A program made the position numbers and the translations under genes. A stretch of 33,155 nucleotides of DNA from an uncultured Lachnospiraceae bacterium (GTDB taxonomy: Bacteria; Bacillota; Clostridia; Lachnospirales; Lachnospiraceae). A model generated the notes under the pieces. The model saw only the letters and a list, made by a program, of their open reading frames with translations, made no database searches and had not been told where the DNA came from. The DNA is taken from the NCBI GenBank assembly GCA_902476265.1, contig CABSCP010000047.1, forward strand, positions 1-33,155. The letters are read 5' to 3'. Positions 1 to 8,022 of the stretch are shown here, one piece after another. Within the stretch, counting starts at the first letter, position 1; each line of letters opens with the position of its first letter.

Positions 1-151
1 GGATATGCTTGTTTTGGTGTAGGGACTTTAAAAATCAGTATTAACCGACAGCCCCTTCTTTTTTTACTCTTCCGATTCTTTGTATTTCTATATAGAGTTT
101 TGAGAAAAAAAGAGGATTCATTGGTAAAATTTGCTCAAAAAAGAAAGATTA

Positions 152-180
152 TTGACGAATTTTGATTGTGGAGTTATGAT
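152..180 (+). promoter_or_regulatory. sigma-A-type promoter of the pel operon
   Basis: A TTGACG -35 box (152-157) and a TATGAT -10 box (175-180) are separated by exactly 17 bp. Transcription would start near 187, giving a leader of about 40 nt before the first gene. The rest of 1-151 is AT-rich with a T-run near 57-65 and no gene that I can see. No clear operator was recognised. Confidence 0.65.
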
Positions 181-226
181 TTATATAACAAATTCTATAT
201 TTAACCTTATATTTGAGGGGAATACA

Positions 227-2356
227 ATGAAGGATATACTGATTGCCGGATATACAAAAATACTCAAAAAAGAGTTGCTTGAAAAGCTTGCGGAAGAATA
301 CCGGGTAGTGCTGGCGGATGAGGAAGCAAATCGTTGGAAGGACAGCCGCAGAATCCGTCATCACCGTTTCGGCAGGGATGACAGAATGCTGGAAAAACTA
401 TTTGATGTGTATTCTTTTACCGTTGTTATTTTTGTATCGGGTTATGTGGACGGAAAACAAGGGTTCAGCGGTGAAACGCAGCTGCTGGAGAAGATTCTCC
501 ACAGCGCGGCAGCGGCCCATATCGATAAGTTTGTGCTCCTGTCTTCCATAGAAAGTATGAATTATATGCCTGTTATGAGCAAGGGCGGAAATGAGCTGGG
601 TAAAAACTTTTCCAACAGCATTGCTCTTCGTGTAAGCCAGCAGGAAGAACTCTGCAGTTACTTCTCGGATAAAATGTCACTGAAAACGGTGATCCTTCGG
701 ATGCCTTATCTGGCGGATCCCGATAATGATAATAATTATCTGGGGAGTATTTTTGATGCGGTTTCCCGAAAGAGAGAAGTGGTTTTTCCTCACCGGGAAA
801 ATGACAGGATGGATTTTATCAGCCAGGAAGATCTGGCCGATCTTCTTCGGAGGATTGTGGAAGAGGAGGATGATAATAGCGGCAGCAGTTTTGTGTGCAG
901 CGGATATGCGCACACATATGGGGAGTTTGCACAAAGTTTAAAGGAACTGGATCCCCAGGCGCGCATCTCTTTTTGCAGCGGGGAGGATGTCATTCCCTGG
1001 GAGGATTATCCTTATAAACTGAGGAATTTATACGGCTGGATTCCCAAAGATAATGTCCCGGAAGACATACAAAAGCTGTATGTAAGCTATTGTGAGGCTG
1101 CCGGAAAAGGAAAAAATTCCCTTTACGGATGGCTGGAAGATATCTTGAATCGGGAAAAAGGTATTTTAAAATATGTGGAACTGCTGATCGTTTTCGTCCT
1201 GACAGAGCTGCTGAATCATTACCTGAGTGTGAATGTGTATTTCAAGTTTGTGGATATCCGCCTGTTTTTTGTTGTAATTATGGGAACGATTTACGGAATA
1301 CGCACAGGTCTGTTAGCAGCAGTTTTGGAATGCTTTGCCCTGTTTTTCCAGTACAGGCAAATCGGCGTTGACTGGACGCTTTTGTTTTATAATGTGGAGA
1401 ACTGGATTCCGTTCATGGTTTATCTGACAGCCGGTTCCGTGACAGGGTATGTGAAAAATAAAAAAACGGAAGAGCTTAAATTCGCCAGAGAAGAATATGG
1501 TTTGCTGCGGGATAAATATATTTTCCTGAATGAAGTATATCAGAGCGCAGTGGAAAACAAAGGAGAATATAAAAAGCAGATTTTGGGATTCAAGGATAGT
1601 TTCGGACGCATTTTTGATGCGGTACAGAGACTTGATAATATTCTGCCCCAGAGTATTTTTATGGAATCCCTTCTCACCATGGAGGATATTCTGGAAAACC
1701 GGTCCATCGCCATCTATTCGGTGGATGAGTACGAAAGATTCGGCCGTCTGGTGGTGTGCTCCAACCAGCTTCGGACAAAACTGCCCAAATCCATGGTCCT
1801 GGAAGAAGCGGGAGGGCTGCTGGAAACGGTGAAATCCCGGAAGATCTATAAGAACACGCAGATGAAAGAGGGAATGCCGGTTTATGCCAGCGGCGTTTTC
1901 AGAGAAGAAAAACTGGTTTTATTTGTGGTCATCTATGAAGTGAATGCGAATCAGTACGGAATGAATTATATGAATATTTTCCGTATTCTCTGCGGGCTTG
2001 TACAGACTTCTTTTCTGCGGGCGCTGGATTATCAGGAACTGGCGGAAGGGAAGATCTATTATTCGGGTACGAATGTGGTGCGGCCGGAACGGTTTATGGA
2101 AATCCTGTCCGTCCAGAGGGAAATGAAGGAAAAGGAAATTGCGGACTTCGTGCTGGTGAAGCTGCCGGAAAAAGACCGGCAGAAAGTCAGCGATCTGCTG
2201 TCGCGGGTGATCAGGGCGGCGGATATCATCGGTGAAGGAAAGGACGGCAGCATGTATCTGCTGCTGACACAGGTGAGTCTGGAGAATTTCAGGGCGGTTG
2301 AAAGACGGCTTGCGGGAACGGGACTTGCTTATCAAGTTGTGGAAGAGGTGGAATAA
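227..2356 (+). CDS. pelD: PelD-like c-di-GMP sensor fused to a degenerate SDR/epimerase domain
   Basis: The likely role is the membrane receptor that turns on Pel export when c-di-GMP binds. Residues 1 to about 300 look like an extended SDR/epimerase, with a Rossmann-like start and a LLSSIESMNY segment. The glycine-rich dinucleotide loop reads AGYTKILKKEL and no YxxxK is seen where expected, so this half is probably not catalytic. Residues about 315-410 hold several hydrophobic helices, about 460-590 resemble a GAF domain, and about 600-708 resemble a GGDEF domain. In that last domain the active loop is lost (KDGSM) but an RxxD inhibitory-site motif, RAAD, remains at 663-666. TM-GAF-degenerate GGDEF with RxxD is the PelD plan; the epimerase fusion is extra. 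I chose ATG 227 because GAGGGG lies at 215-220; an upstream TTG at 131 precedes the promoter and is rejected. PelE, PelA, PelF and PelG follow directly, which supports the call. Confidence 0.72.
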   Translation: MKDILIAGYTKILKKELLEKLAEEYRVVLADEEANRWKDSRRIRHHRFGRDDRMLEKLFDVYSFTVVIFVSGYVDGKQGFSGETQLLEKILHSAAAAHIDKFVLLSSIESMNYMPVMSKGGNELGKNFSNSIALRVSQQEELCSYFSDKMSLKTVILRMPYLADPDNDNNYLGSIFDAVSRKREVVFPHRENDRMDFISQEDLADLLRRIVEEEDDNSGSSFVCSGYAHTYGEFAQSLKELDPQARISFCSGEDVIPWEDYPYKLRNLYGWIPKDNVPEDIQKLYVSYCEAAGKGKNSLYGWLEDILNREKGILKYVELLIVFVLTELLNHYLSVNVYFKFVDIRLFFVVIMGTIYGIRTGLLAAVLECFALFFQYRQIGVDWTLLFYNVENWIPFMVYLTAGSVTGYVKNKKTEELKFAREEYGLLRDKYIFLNEVYQSAVENKGEYKKQILGFKDSFGRIFDAVQRLDNILPQSIFMESLLTMEDILENRSIAIYSVDEYERFGRLVVCSNQLRTKLPKSMVLEEAGGLLETVKSRKIYKNTQMKEGMPVYASGVFREEKLVLFVVIYEVNANQYGMNYMNIFRILCGLVQTSFLRALDYQELAEGKIYYSGTNVVRPERFMEILSVQREMKEKEIADFVLVKLPEKDRQKVSDLLSRVIRAADIIGEGKDGSMYLLLTQVSLENFRAVERRLAGTGLAYQVVEEVE

Positions 2357-2360
2357 TTTC

Positions 2361-3284
2361 ATGGGCGTATGGCTGTTCCTTATTTTGCATTGTTTGCTCT
2401 GCCTGGCAGGATACCTATTGATAAAAGCCGGAATATTGAAAAGCAGTTCCATGATAGTGGCGATCGCTTTCCTGATCCCTGTATTTGGATTTTGCTGTCT
2501 GCTCATTCTGGAATGGGAAACCAGAGGGGATCTGCAGTCCAAAAAGGAAGTGGGGATTGAAAAGTTAAAGATTAACGATGAAATCCATAAAAGTATCCTC
2601 ATGGAAGATGATACGGCGCAGGATTTAATGGTTCCTCTTCAGGAGGCTTTGCTGATGAACGATGCCTTTACCAGAAGGGAACTGATGATGAATATTCTGT
2701 ATGATGATGCCGGAAAATATGTGGAGGTTCTGAAAAAAGCCCGTATGAATGACGACACGGAGGTGGTACACTATGCCACAACCGCGATGGTAGAACTTCA
2801 AAAGGACTACGAAGCCAGGCTGCAGGAGGCCAAAAGAGCCTATGAAGGGGAAGCGGAAAACGAAAGACGGCTGAAGGAATATTCTCAGGTACTGGAAGAG
2901 TATATCAACAGCGGATTGCCCGAAGGAAACAGATTGAAGGAAATGTGTGCTGTCTATGGGCAGCTGCTGGATCAACAGATCGAACGGATCGCAGGGCGGG
3001 AGGAAATCCCGGAGGAAGCGATCGGACTGTACCGCAGGAAATTTGAAAATGATCTGAGGCTGGAGGATCTTTCGGATGCGCAGCTCATGGCAGCCCATGT
3101 GATGGAAAGATGGCCGGACAGAGAAGAAGGTTATTTGTTAAAAATCAGGTATGCCGTACAGAAAAAGGACAGGGAAGAAATCCATCGGATGGTCGAACTG
3201 ATCCGGAACAGGAAGGTTTATCTCTCACCGGAAGCGAGAAGAACCGTGGAATTCTGGAAGGATGATAATGACGCAGAAGAGTGA
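2361..3284 (+). CDS. pelE: PelE-like membrane protein with helical repeats
   Basis: PelE in Pel systems is an inner-membrane protein with tetratricopeptide repeats that helps hold PelD, PelF and PelG together. This 307-residue protein opens with two hydrophobic helices (about residues 3-25 and 29-52). The rest is charged and predicted helical, with TPR-like and coiled-coil character (for example the KDYEARLQEAKRAYEGEAEN stretch). The ATG at 2361 has GAGGTGG nine bases upstream and lies four bases after the pelD stop. Sequence similarity by eye is weak; the call rests mainly on topology, length and position between pelD and the PelA/PelF/PelG genes. It overlaps the next gene by 17 nt, suggesting translational coupling. 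Confidence 0.6.
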   Translation: MGVWLFLILHCLLCLAGYLLIKAGILKSSSMIVAIAFLIPVFGFCCLLILEWETRGDLQSKKEVGIEKLKINDEIHKSILMEDDTAQDLMVPLQEALLMNDAFTRRELMMNILYDDAGKYVEVLKKARMNDDTEVVHYATTAMVELQKDYEARLQEAKRAYEGEAENERRLKEYSQVLEEYINSGLPEGNRLKEMCAVYGQLLDQQIERIAGREEIPEEAIGLYRRKFENDLRLEDLSDAQLMAAHVMERWPDREEGYLLKIRYAVQKKDREEIHRMVELIRNRKVYLSPEARRTVEFWKDDNDAEE

Positions 3285-5130
3285 AAAGAGATACAGGCTG
3301 TGGAAAGGCAGGAATTTCAGCATTCAGTTTAAGCGCATGCAGTGGGCAATGCTTTTGTTCGGGCTGATGATTGTCGTGCTTTTGATGGAACGGCGTAACA
3401 TCACCTATGAAGGGGCGGAAACCAGGATTTCTATTTTGGATAATGCCGGTTTTTCGGCGGATGATTTTCCGGATAAAAAAACAGAATGCCTGCTGCTGTG
3501 GGATAGCCGGGACGCCAATTCCGTAAACGCCAGAAATGAAATGGAAAGTATTTTGAGCCAGATGCGGATTTCCTATGCAGCGCAGGATATGGAAAGCGAT
3601 GCCATCCTGAAAACAGAGGGATATGAGAAGATCGTTCTGGCGGTGGGAAATCTGGGGATTTTCGGAGAACAGATCTTCGACTTGTTCGACTATGTGAAGG
3701 AAGGCGGGAATCTGATGGTAGCCTTCCCACCCGAAACGGATGAGTACTTCCAGCTTGTCAGCAGCATGATGGGGATTCAGGGCAACGGAGATGTCAGATA
3801 TCAGGTGGAAGGGCTGCGCTTTCAGGAGAATTTCATGATCGGAGGAGAAGGAAAAGATTTTGCGATCATGGATGCCTATGATTCCGCGATTATGGCAACG
3901 CTTTTTCCGGAATGCAGGGTGTATCTCGTGAGCGCGGATGACAGGGAAGTCCCGCTGATCTGGGAGTATTCTCTGGGAAAAGGGAAGCTTGTATTCAACA
4001 ATCTGAATTATTTTGGTAAAGCCTACCGGGGCTTTTATGCAGCTTCCTACAGCCTGCTTTCCGATGTCTGCGTCTATCCCGTCATTAACGGTTCCACCTT
4101 TTATATTGATGATTTCCCTTCGCCGGTGCCAAATGGGGAAGGGGAATATGTGAAACGGGATTACAATATGGATATCAAGTCTTTCTATACCAACGTATGG
4201 TGGCCGGATATCCAGGCGATGGGGAAAGAACACGGTGTCCGGTATACCGGTCTGGTCATCGAGGATTATTCCGATGAAAACCAGGCGCCCTTTGAAGGAA
4301 ACGATGATCTGCAGCGGTTCCGGTATTTCGGGAATAAGCTCCTGGATGACGGAGGGGAGATCGGTTTTCACGGTTATAACCACATGCCGCTGGTGTTGGA
4401 TAACTTCGATTATAAAGGGGAGTTTGATACCTATAAACAGTGGAAAAGCCCGGAAGATATAGCACTGTCATTAAAAGAACTGAACCGGTTCTGTACCTGG
4501 CTGTTTCCCAAAGAGAAGTTCCAGGTTTATGTGCCGCCTTCCAATATTTTATCGAAGGAAGGCAGGGCGCTTTTAGGACAGGAAATTGTTCCGGTGAAGG
4601 CGATTGCCAGTATTTATTTCCCGGGAGAATTTGAGTATAGTCAGGATTTTCAGGTGGCGGAAGACGGAATCATAGAAACCCCCAGAGTGATATCTGGCTA
4701 TATGATAAACTCCTTTATGGAGATTGCGGCACTTTCGGAATTAAATTTCCATTTTGTGAACTCCCACTTCCAGCATCCTGATGATGTGCTGGATGTGGAC
4801 CGGGGCGCCGAACTTGGGTGGCCAAAGCTGAAAGCCAGCTTGAAGGAATATATGGACTGGCTTTATGCAGCGGCCCCCGGAATCAGAAATCTGACGGGGA
4901 GTGAAATGGCCGCGGCGGTACAGCGGTATTACTTTCTGGACACGAAGGTGTCAAAACAGAAGAGTGAAATAAAAATCAGTCTGTCTAATTTTAAGGATGA
5001 AGCATGGCTGATGGTACGCATCAATAAGGGAAAGCCCGGGGAGGTATCCGGCGGTACGCTGACTGAGGCAGCAGACGGACTCTACCTTTTAAAAGCGCAG
5101 CAGGATGAAGTGGTGATCCGGTTGAAATGA
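3268..5130 (+). CDS. pelA: PelA-like membrane-anchored polysaccharide deacetylase (DUF2194 type)
   Basis: The likely role is partial de-N-acetylation of the exported Pel polymer outside the membrane. A hydrophobic anchor sits near residues 15-35, after a basic N-terminus. A Rossmann-like region follows to about residue 260, then a deacetylase-like domain with an Asp pair in YIDDFP (D281, D282) and an HxxxH in GFHGYNH (H368, H372). These fit the metal-binding Asp-His-His set of NodB/CE4-like enzymes. A small beta-rich C-terminus follows. At about 620 residues it is much shorter than Pseudomonas PelA, and I see no separate glycoside hydrolase domain. ATG 3268 is preferred over ATG 3262, because GAAGG at 3257-3261 lies six bases before it. 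The gene overlaps pelE by 17 nt and precedes pelF by 25 nt. Confidence 0.7.
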   Translation: MTQKSEKRYRLWKGRNFSIQFKRMQWAMLLFGLMIVVLLMERRNITYEGAETRISILDNAGFSADDFPDKKTECLLLWDSRDANSVNARNEMESILSQMRISYAAQDMESDAILKTEGYEKIVLAVGNLGIFGEQIFDLFDYVKEGGNLMVAFPPETDEYFQLVSSMMGIQGNGDVRYQVEGLRFQENFMIGGEGKDFAIMDAYDSAIMATLFPECRVYLVSADDREVPLIWEYSLGKGKLVFNNLNYFGKAYRGFYAASYSLLSDVCVYPVINGSTFYIDDFPSPVPNGEGEYVKRDYNMDIKSFYTNVWWPDIQAMGKEHGVRYTGLVIEDYSDENQAPFEGNDDLQRFRYFGNKLLDDGGEIGFHGYNHMPLVLDNFDYKGEFDTYKQWKSPEDIALSLKELNRFCTWLFPKEKFQVYVPPSNILSKEGRALLGQEIVPVKAIASIYFPGEFEYSQDFQVAEDGIIETPRVISGYMINSFMEIAALSELNFHFVNSHFQHPDDVLDVDRGAELGWPKLKASLKEYMDWLYAAAPGIRNLTGSEMAAAVQRYYFLDTKVSKQKSEIKISLSNFKDEAWLMVRINKGKPGEVSGGTLTEAADGLYLLKAQQDEVVIRLK

Positions 5131-5155
5131 CAAAACAGAAGAAAGGGAGAATGGA

Positions 5156-6580
5156 ATGCGGATTTGTGTCATTCTGGAAGGATGCTATCCTTATGTGACC
5201 GGTGGGGTATCCACCTGGATGCATCAATATATCAAAGCGATGCCGGAACATGAATTTGTGCTCTGGACCATAGGCGCATCTTCCAAAGATCAGGGAAAGT
5301 TTAAGTATGAGCTGCCTGAAAATGTGGTGGAGGTGCATGAGATTTTTTTGCAGGATGCCCTTTCCCTCAAACCCTCCGGGAAAAAATACCGGCTGAAGGA
5401 AGAAGAGCTGCAGGCTTTGACGGATTTTGTACACTGTAAGAGTCCGGACTGGGAAGTGCTGTTTCGGATGTATAATGAAAACGGTGTCTCGCCCATGTCC
5501 TTCTTGATGAGCAGGGAGTTTCTGGAGATCCTGACCGACATCTGCAGGCGGGAGTATCCTTATACGGCTTTTTCCGATATGTTTCATACACTGCGTTCCA
5601 TGTTTTTACCCGTGTTGTATACCATCTGTCAGGAAGTGCCCAGGGCGGATCTCTATCATGCGGTGGCCACGGGGTACAGCGGCCTTTTGGCCCGCCTGGG
5701 AAGCTATAAATACCACGTGCCGTTCATGCTGACGGAACACGGCATTTACACCAGGGAGCGGGAAGAGGAAATCATCCGGGCCCGCTGGGTGCCGGCGGCG
5801 TTTAAAAAATTTTGGGTCCGTTTCTTTTATATGCTGTCAGGAGCCGCCTATGACAGGGCGGATTTGATTACCAGCCTGTTTTCCAACGCCAGGAAAATCC
5901 AGATTGACATTGGGTGCAGGCCGGAAAGATGCAGGGTGATTCCAAACGGAATCCATTATGAAAGATTTTCCGGAATACCGTTGAAGAAAGAGGACGGATG
6001 GGTGGATATCGGCGCGGTGGTGAGACTGGCCCCCATCAAGGATATCAAAACGCTGATTTATTCGTTTTATGAACTGAAATTCCGGCTGGATAAGGTACGG
6101 CTTCATATCATAGGACCGGAAGATGATAAGCAGTATGCGGCGGAGTGCTATGATCTGGTGAAGCAGCTGGGAGTCAAAGATGTGCAGTTCACCGGTATGG
6201 TGGATGTGCTTTCCTATATGGAAAAACTGGATTTCACCGTTTTGACCAGCATTTCGGAAGGACAGCCGCTGTCCGTACTGGAGTCCTTTGCAGCAGGCAG
6301 GCCGTGTGTGACCACGGATGTGGGATGCTGCCGGGAATTGTTAAACGGCATGGAAGGCGATGAGCTGGGCAGCGCGGGATATTGTGTGCCTCCCATGGAA
6401 AGGGAAGCGTTATGCAGCGCGCTGGAACGGATGTGTGTCAGAGTGGAAGACCGATACCGCATGGGGCAGATCGGGAAAAAAAGAGTAGCGTTGTATTATC
6501 GTCATGAAGATATGATCTACAATTACAGGCAGGCCTATGAAGAGGTAATGGAAAAATGGCAGGAATCGGATTCTCACTGA
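5156..6580 (+). CDS. pelF: PelF glycosyltransferase (GT4, Pel polymerase)
   Basis: PelF is the cytoplasmic GT-B enzyme that builds the Pel backbone from UDP-sugars. The 474-residue length is normal for the family. Near the N-terminus lies the acceptor-loop signature VTGGVSTWMHQY. The C-terminal Rossmann half carries the GT4 EX7E motif in SEGQPLSVLE (E368 and E376), followed by FAAGRPCVTTDVG. No signal peptide or membrane segment is seen, as expected. The ATG follows AAGGGAGA at a normal distance. The 3' end overlaps pelG by 25 nt, so the two are probably translationally coupled, matching their joint action in synthesis and transport. This and pelG are the firmest identifications in the operon. 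Confidence 0.88.
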   Translation: MRICVILEGCYPYVTGGVSTWMHQYIKAMPEHEFVLWTIGASSKDQGKFKYELPENVVEVHEIFLQDALSLKPSGKKYRLKEEELQALTDFVHCKSPDWEVLFRMYNENGVSPMSFLMSREFLEILTDICRREYPYTAFSDMFHTLRSMFLPVLYTICQEVPRADLYHAVATGYSGLLARLGSYKYHVPFMLTEHGIYTREREEEIIRARWVPAAFKKFWVRFFYMLSGAAYDRADLITSLFSNARKIQIDIGCRPERCRVIPNGIHYERFSGIPLKKEDGWVDIGAVVRLAPIKDIKTLIYSFYELKFRLDKVRLHIIGPEDDKQYAAECYDLVKQLGVKDVQFTGMVDVLSYMEKLDFTVLTSISEGQPLSVLESFAAGRPCVTTDVGCCRELLNGMEGDELGSAGYCVPPMEREALCSALERMCVRVEDRYRMGQIGKKRVALYYRHEDMIYNYRQAYEEVMEKWQESDSH

Positions 6581-8022
6581 AAAAGTTATTTCAAAAAAGA
6601 GGAATATTCAATCTGTGCAGAGCTTATGGATATGCGGGGCTGATCTGTGCCGGCCCCATGATTTTAGGCGTGATCCTGCTGACCGGGGTTTCGTTCCTTT
6701 CCCGGCTGGCCGGGATGGGGCAGCATGAGCGGGAACTGTTAAACTGCATGCTCACCTATAGCCTGCTGGCTTCCCTGACCACCACAAGCCTGTTTAATAT
6801 GGTGGCGACCCGGTTCGTTTCGGATATGCTCTATGAAGAAAAGACGGAACGGATTATGCCCAGCTTTTACGGCAGCTGTTCCATTCTCCTTGTGGGAGGC
6901 TGTATTGTATGGTGTGTTTTTCTGCACTTTTCCGGGGTAGATACCGGTTATAAGCTTATGTGTCTATGGTTTTATGCGGTGTTGATTGTGGTGTGGATGG
7001 AAATGAACTATCTGACGGCGCTGAAGGATTATAAAGTACTGGTGGTGGATTTCGCCATTTCTCTGGGGATCGGACTGCTGCTGGCGCTTTTTCTGGTAAT
7101 CATCAGAAGGGTCACGGTCATGTCCCTGTTTTTCTGTGTGATTTTTTCCTATGGGCTTTTGATGATTCTTTACTACAGACAGCTGCTGCTTTATTTTCCC
7201 AGAACACAGGGCAGCCGTTTTACCTTTCTGTGCTGGATTGACAAATACCGTTCTCTGGCATTCACCGGAATCTTTGTGAATCTGGGCCTGTTCGCCCATC
7301 TGGTGATCATGTATTTCGGCCCCCTGCAGGTGCAGGTGGAAGGGCTGTTTTACGGAGCGCCCATGTATGATGTGTCTGCTTTATGCGCATTTTTTTCCAT
7401 TCTGATCACCACCATCAACTTTGTCACTTCGGTGGAGGTGCGCTTTTATCCCAAATACCGGAATTATTACAGCCTGTTTAATGACAGCGGTTCCATCCGG
7501 GATATTGAGCAGGCGGAAAAAGAGATGCTTTCCGTGCTGAAGCAGGAACTGGCTTTTAATGCCCATAAGCAGCTGATCACCACGCTCCTTTTTATTGTGG
7601 CGGGTTCCCTGGTGCTGGTGCGCCTGCCGCTGGGGATGAACGATACTTCCATGGGCATTTACCGGCTTTTGTGCGCGGGATACGGGCTATATGCTATCAG
7701 CAACACGCTCATGCTGATTTTGCTCTATTTCGGAGACTATGCCGGAGCTTTGCTGGCCACGGCAGTGTTCGCACTGGTTGGCATCGCAGTCACCGTTTGG
7801 CAGATTTTGTTCGGACAGGTCAACTATTTCGGTTTCGGTTTTTTGGCAGGGGGGATCGCCTTCTACCTGGTCAGCTGGATCCGACTGGAATGGTATACGA
7901 AAAGACTGCCCTATTTTCTTTTGAGCAGACAGGCTGTTGTGGCCGATGAAAAAGAAGGGATATTCACCAGATTATCCCGTTTTCTGGAGAGGAAGGAGAA
8001 AAACGGATTTGAGAAAAAGTAA
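6556..8022 (+). CDS. pelG: PelG polysaccharide transporter (MOP/Wzx-like)
   Basis: PelG is the multi-pass membrane protein of the MOP flippase superfamily thought to carry Pel across the cytoplasmic membrane with PelD, PelE and PelF. The 488-residue protein begins MAGIGFSLKKLF, typical of PelG. It has about a dozen hydrophobic stretches separated by short charged loops, with a charged tail after the last helix. It starts inside pelF (25-nt overlap) and ends 13 nt inside the following lipoprotein gene. In Gram-negatives the product passes to PelB/PelC; those are absent here, as expected for a cell with one membrane. Confidence 0.87.
   Translation: MAGIGFSLKKLFQKRGIFNLCRAYGYAGLICAGPMILGVILLTGVSFLSRLAGMGQHERELLNCMLTYSLLASLTTTSLFNMVATRFVSDMLYEEKTERIMPSFYGSCSILLVGGCIVWCVFLHFSGVDTGYKLMCLWFYAVLIVVWMEMNYLTALKDYKVLVVDFAISLGIGLLLALFLVIIRRVTVMSLFFCVIFSYGLLMILYYRQLLLYFPRTQGSRFTFLCWIDKYRSLAFTGIFVNLGLFAHLVIMYFGPLQVQVEGLFYGAPMYDVSALCAFFSILITTINFVTSVEVRFYPKYRNYYSLFNDSGSIRDIEQAEKEMLSVLKQELAFNAHKQLITTLLFIVAGSLVLVRLPLGMNDTSMGIYRLLCAGYGLYAISNTLMLILLYFGDYAGALLATAVFALVGIAVTVWQILFGQVNYFGFGFLAGGIAFYLVSWIRLEWYTKRLPYFLLSRQAVVADEKEGIFTRLSRFLERKEKNGFEKK

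Noticed and set aside
131..226. Extending the pelD frame upstream to a TTG at 131
   Set aside because: The extension would begin before the promoter boxes at 152-180 and has no good ribosome binding site; ATG 227 has GAGGGG at a proper distance.
3145..4383. A long minus-strand open frame of about 410 codons opposite the PelA-like gene
   Set aside because: It overlaps the plus-strand gene entirely, has a proline/histidine/isoleucine-rich product with no recognisable domain, and lacks a promoter or binding site; it is a codon-bias shadow.
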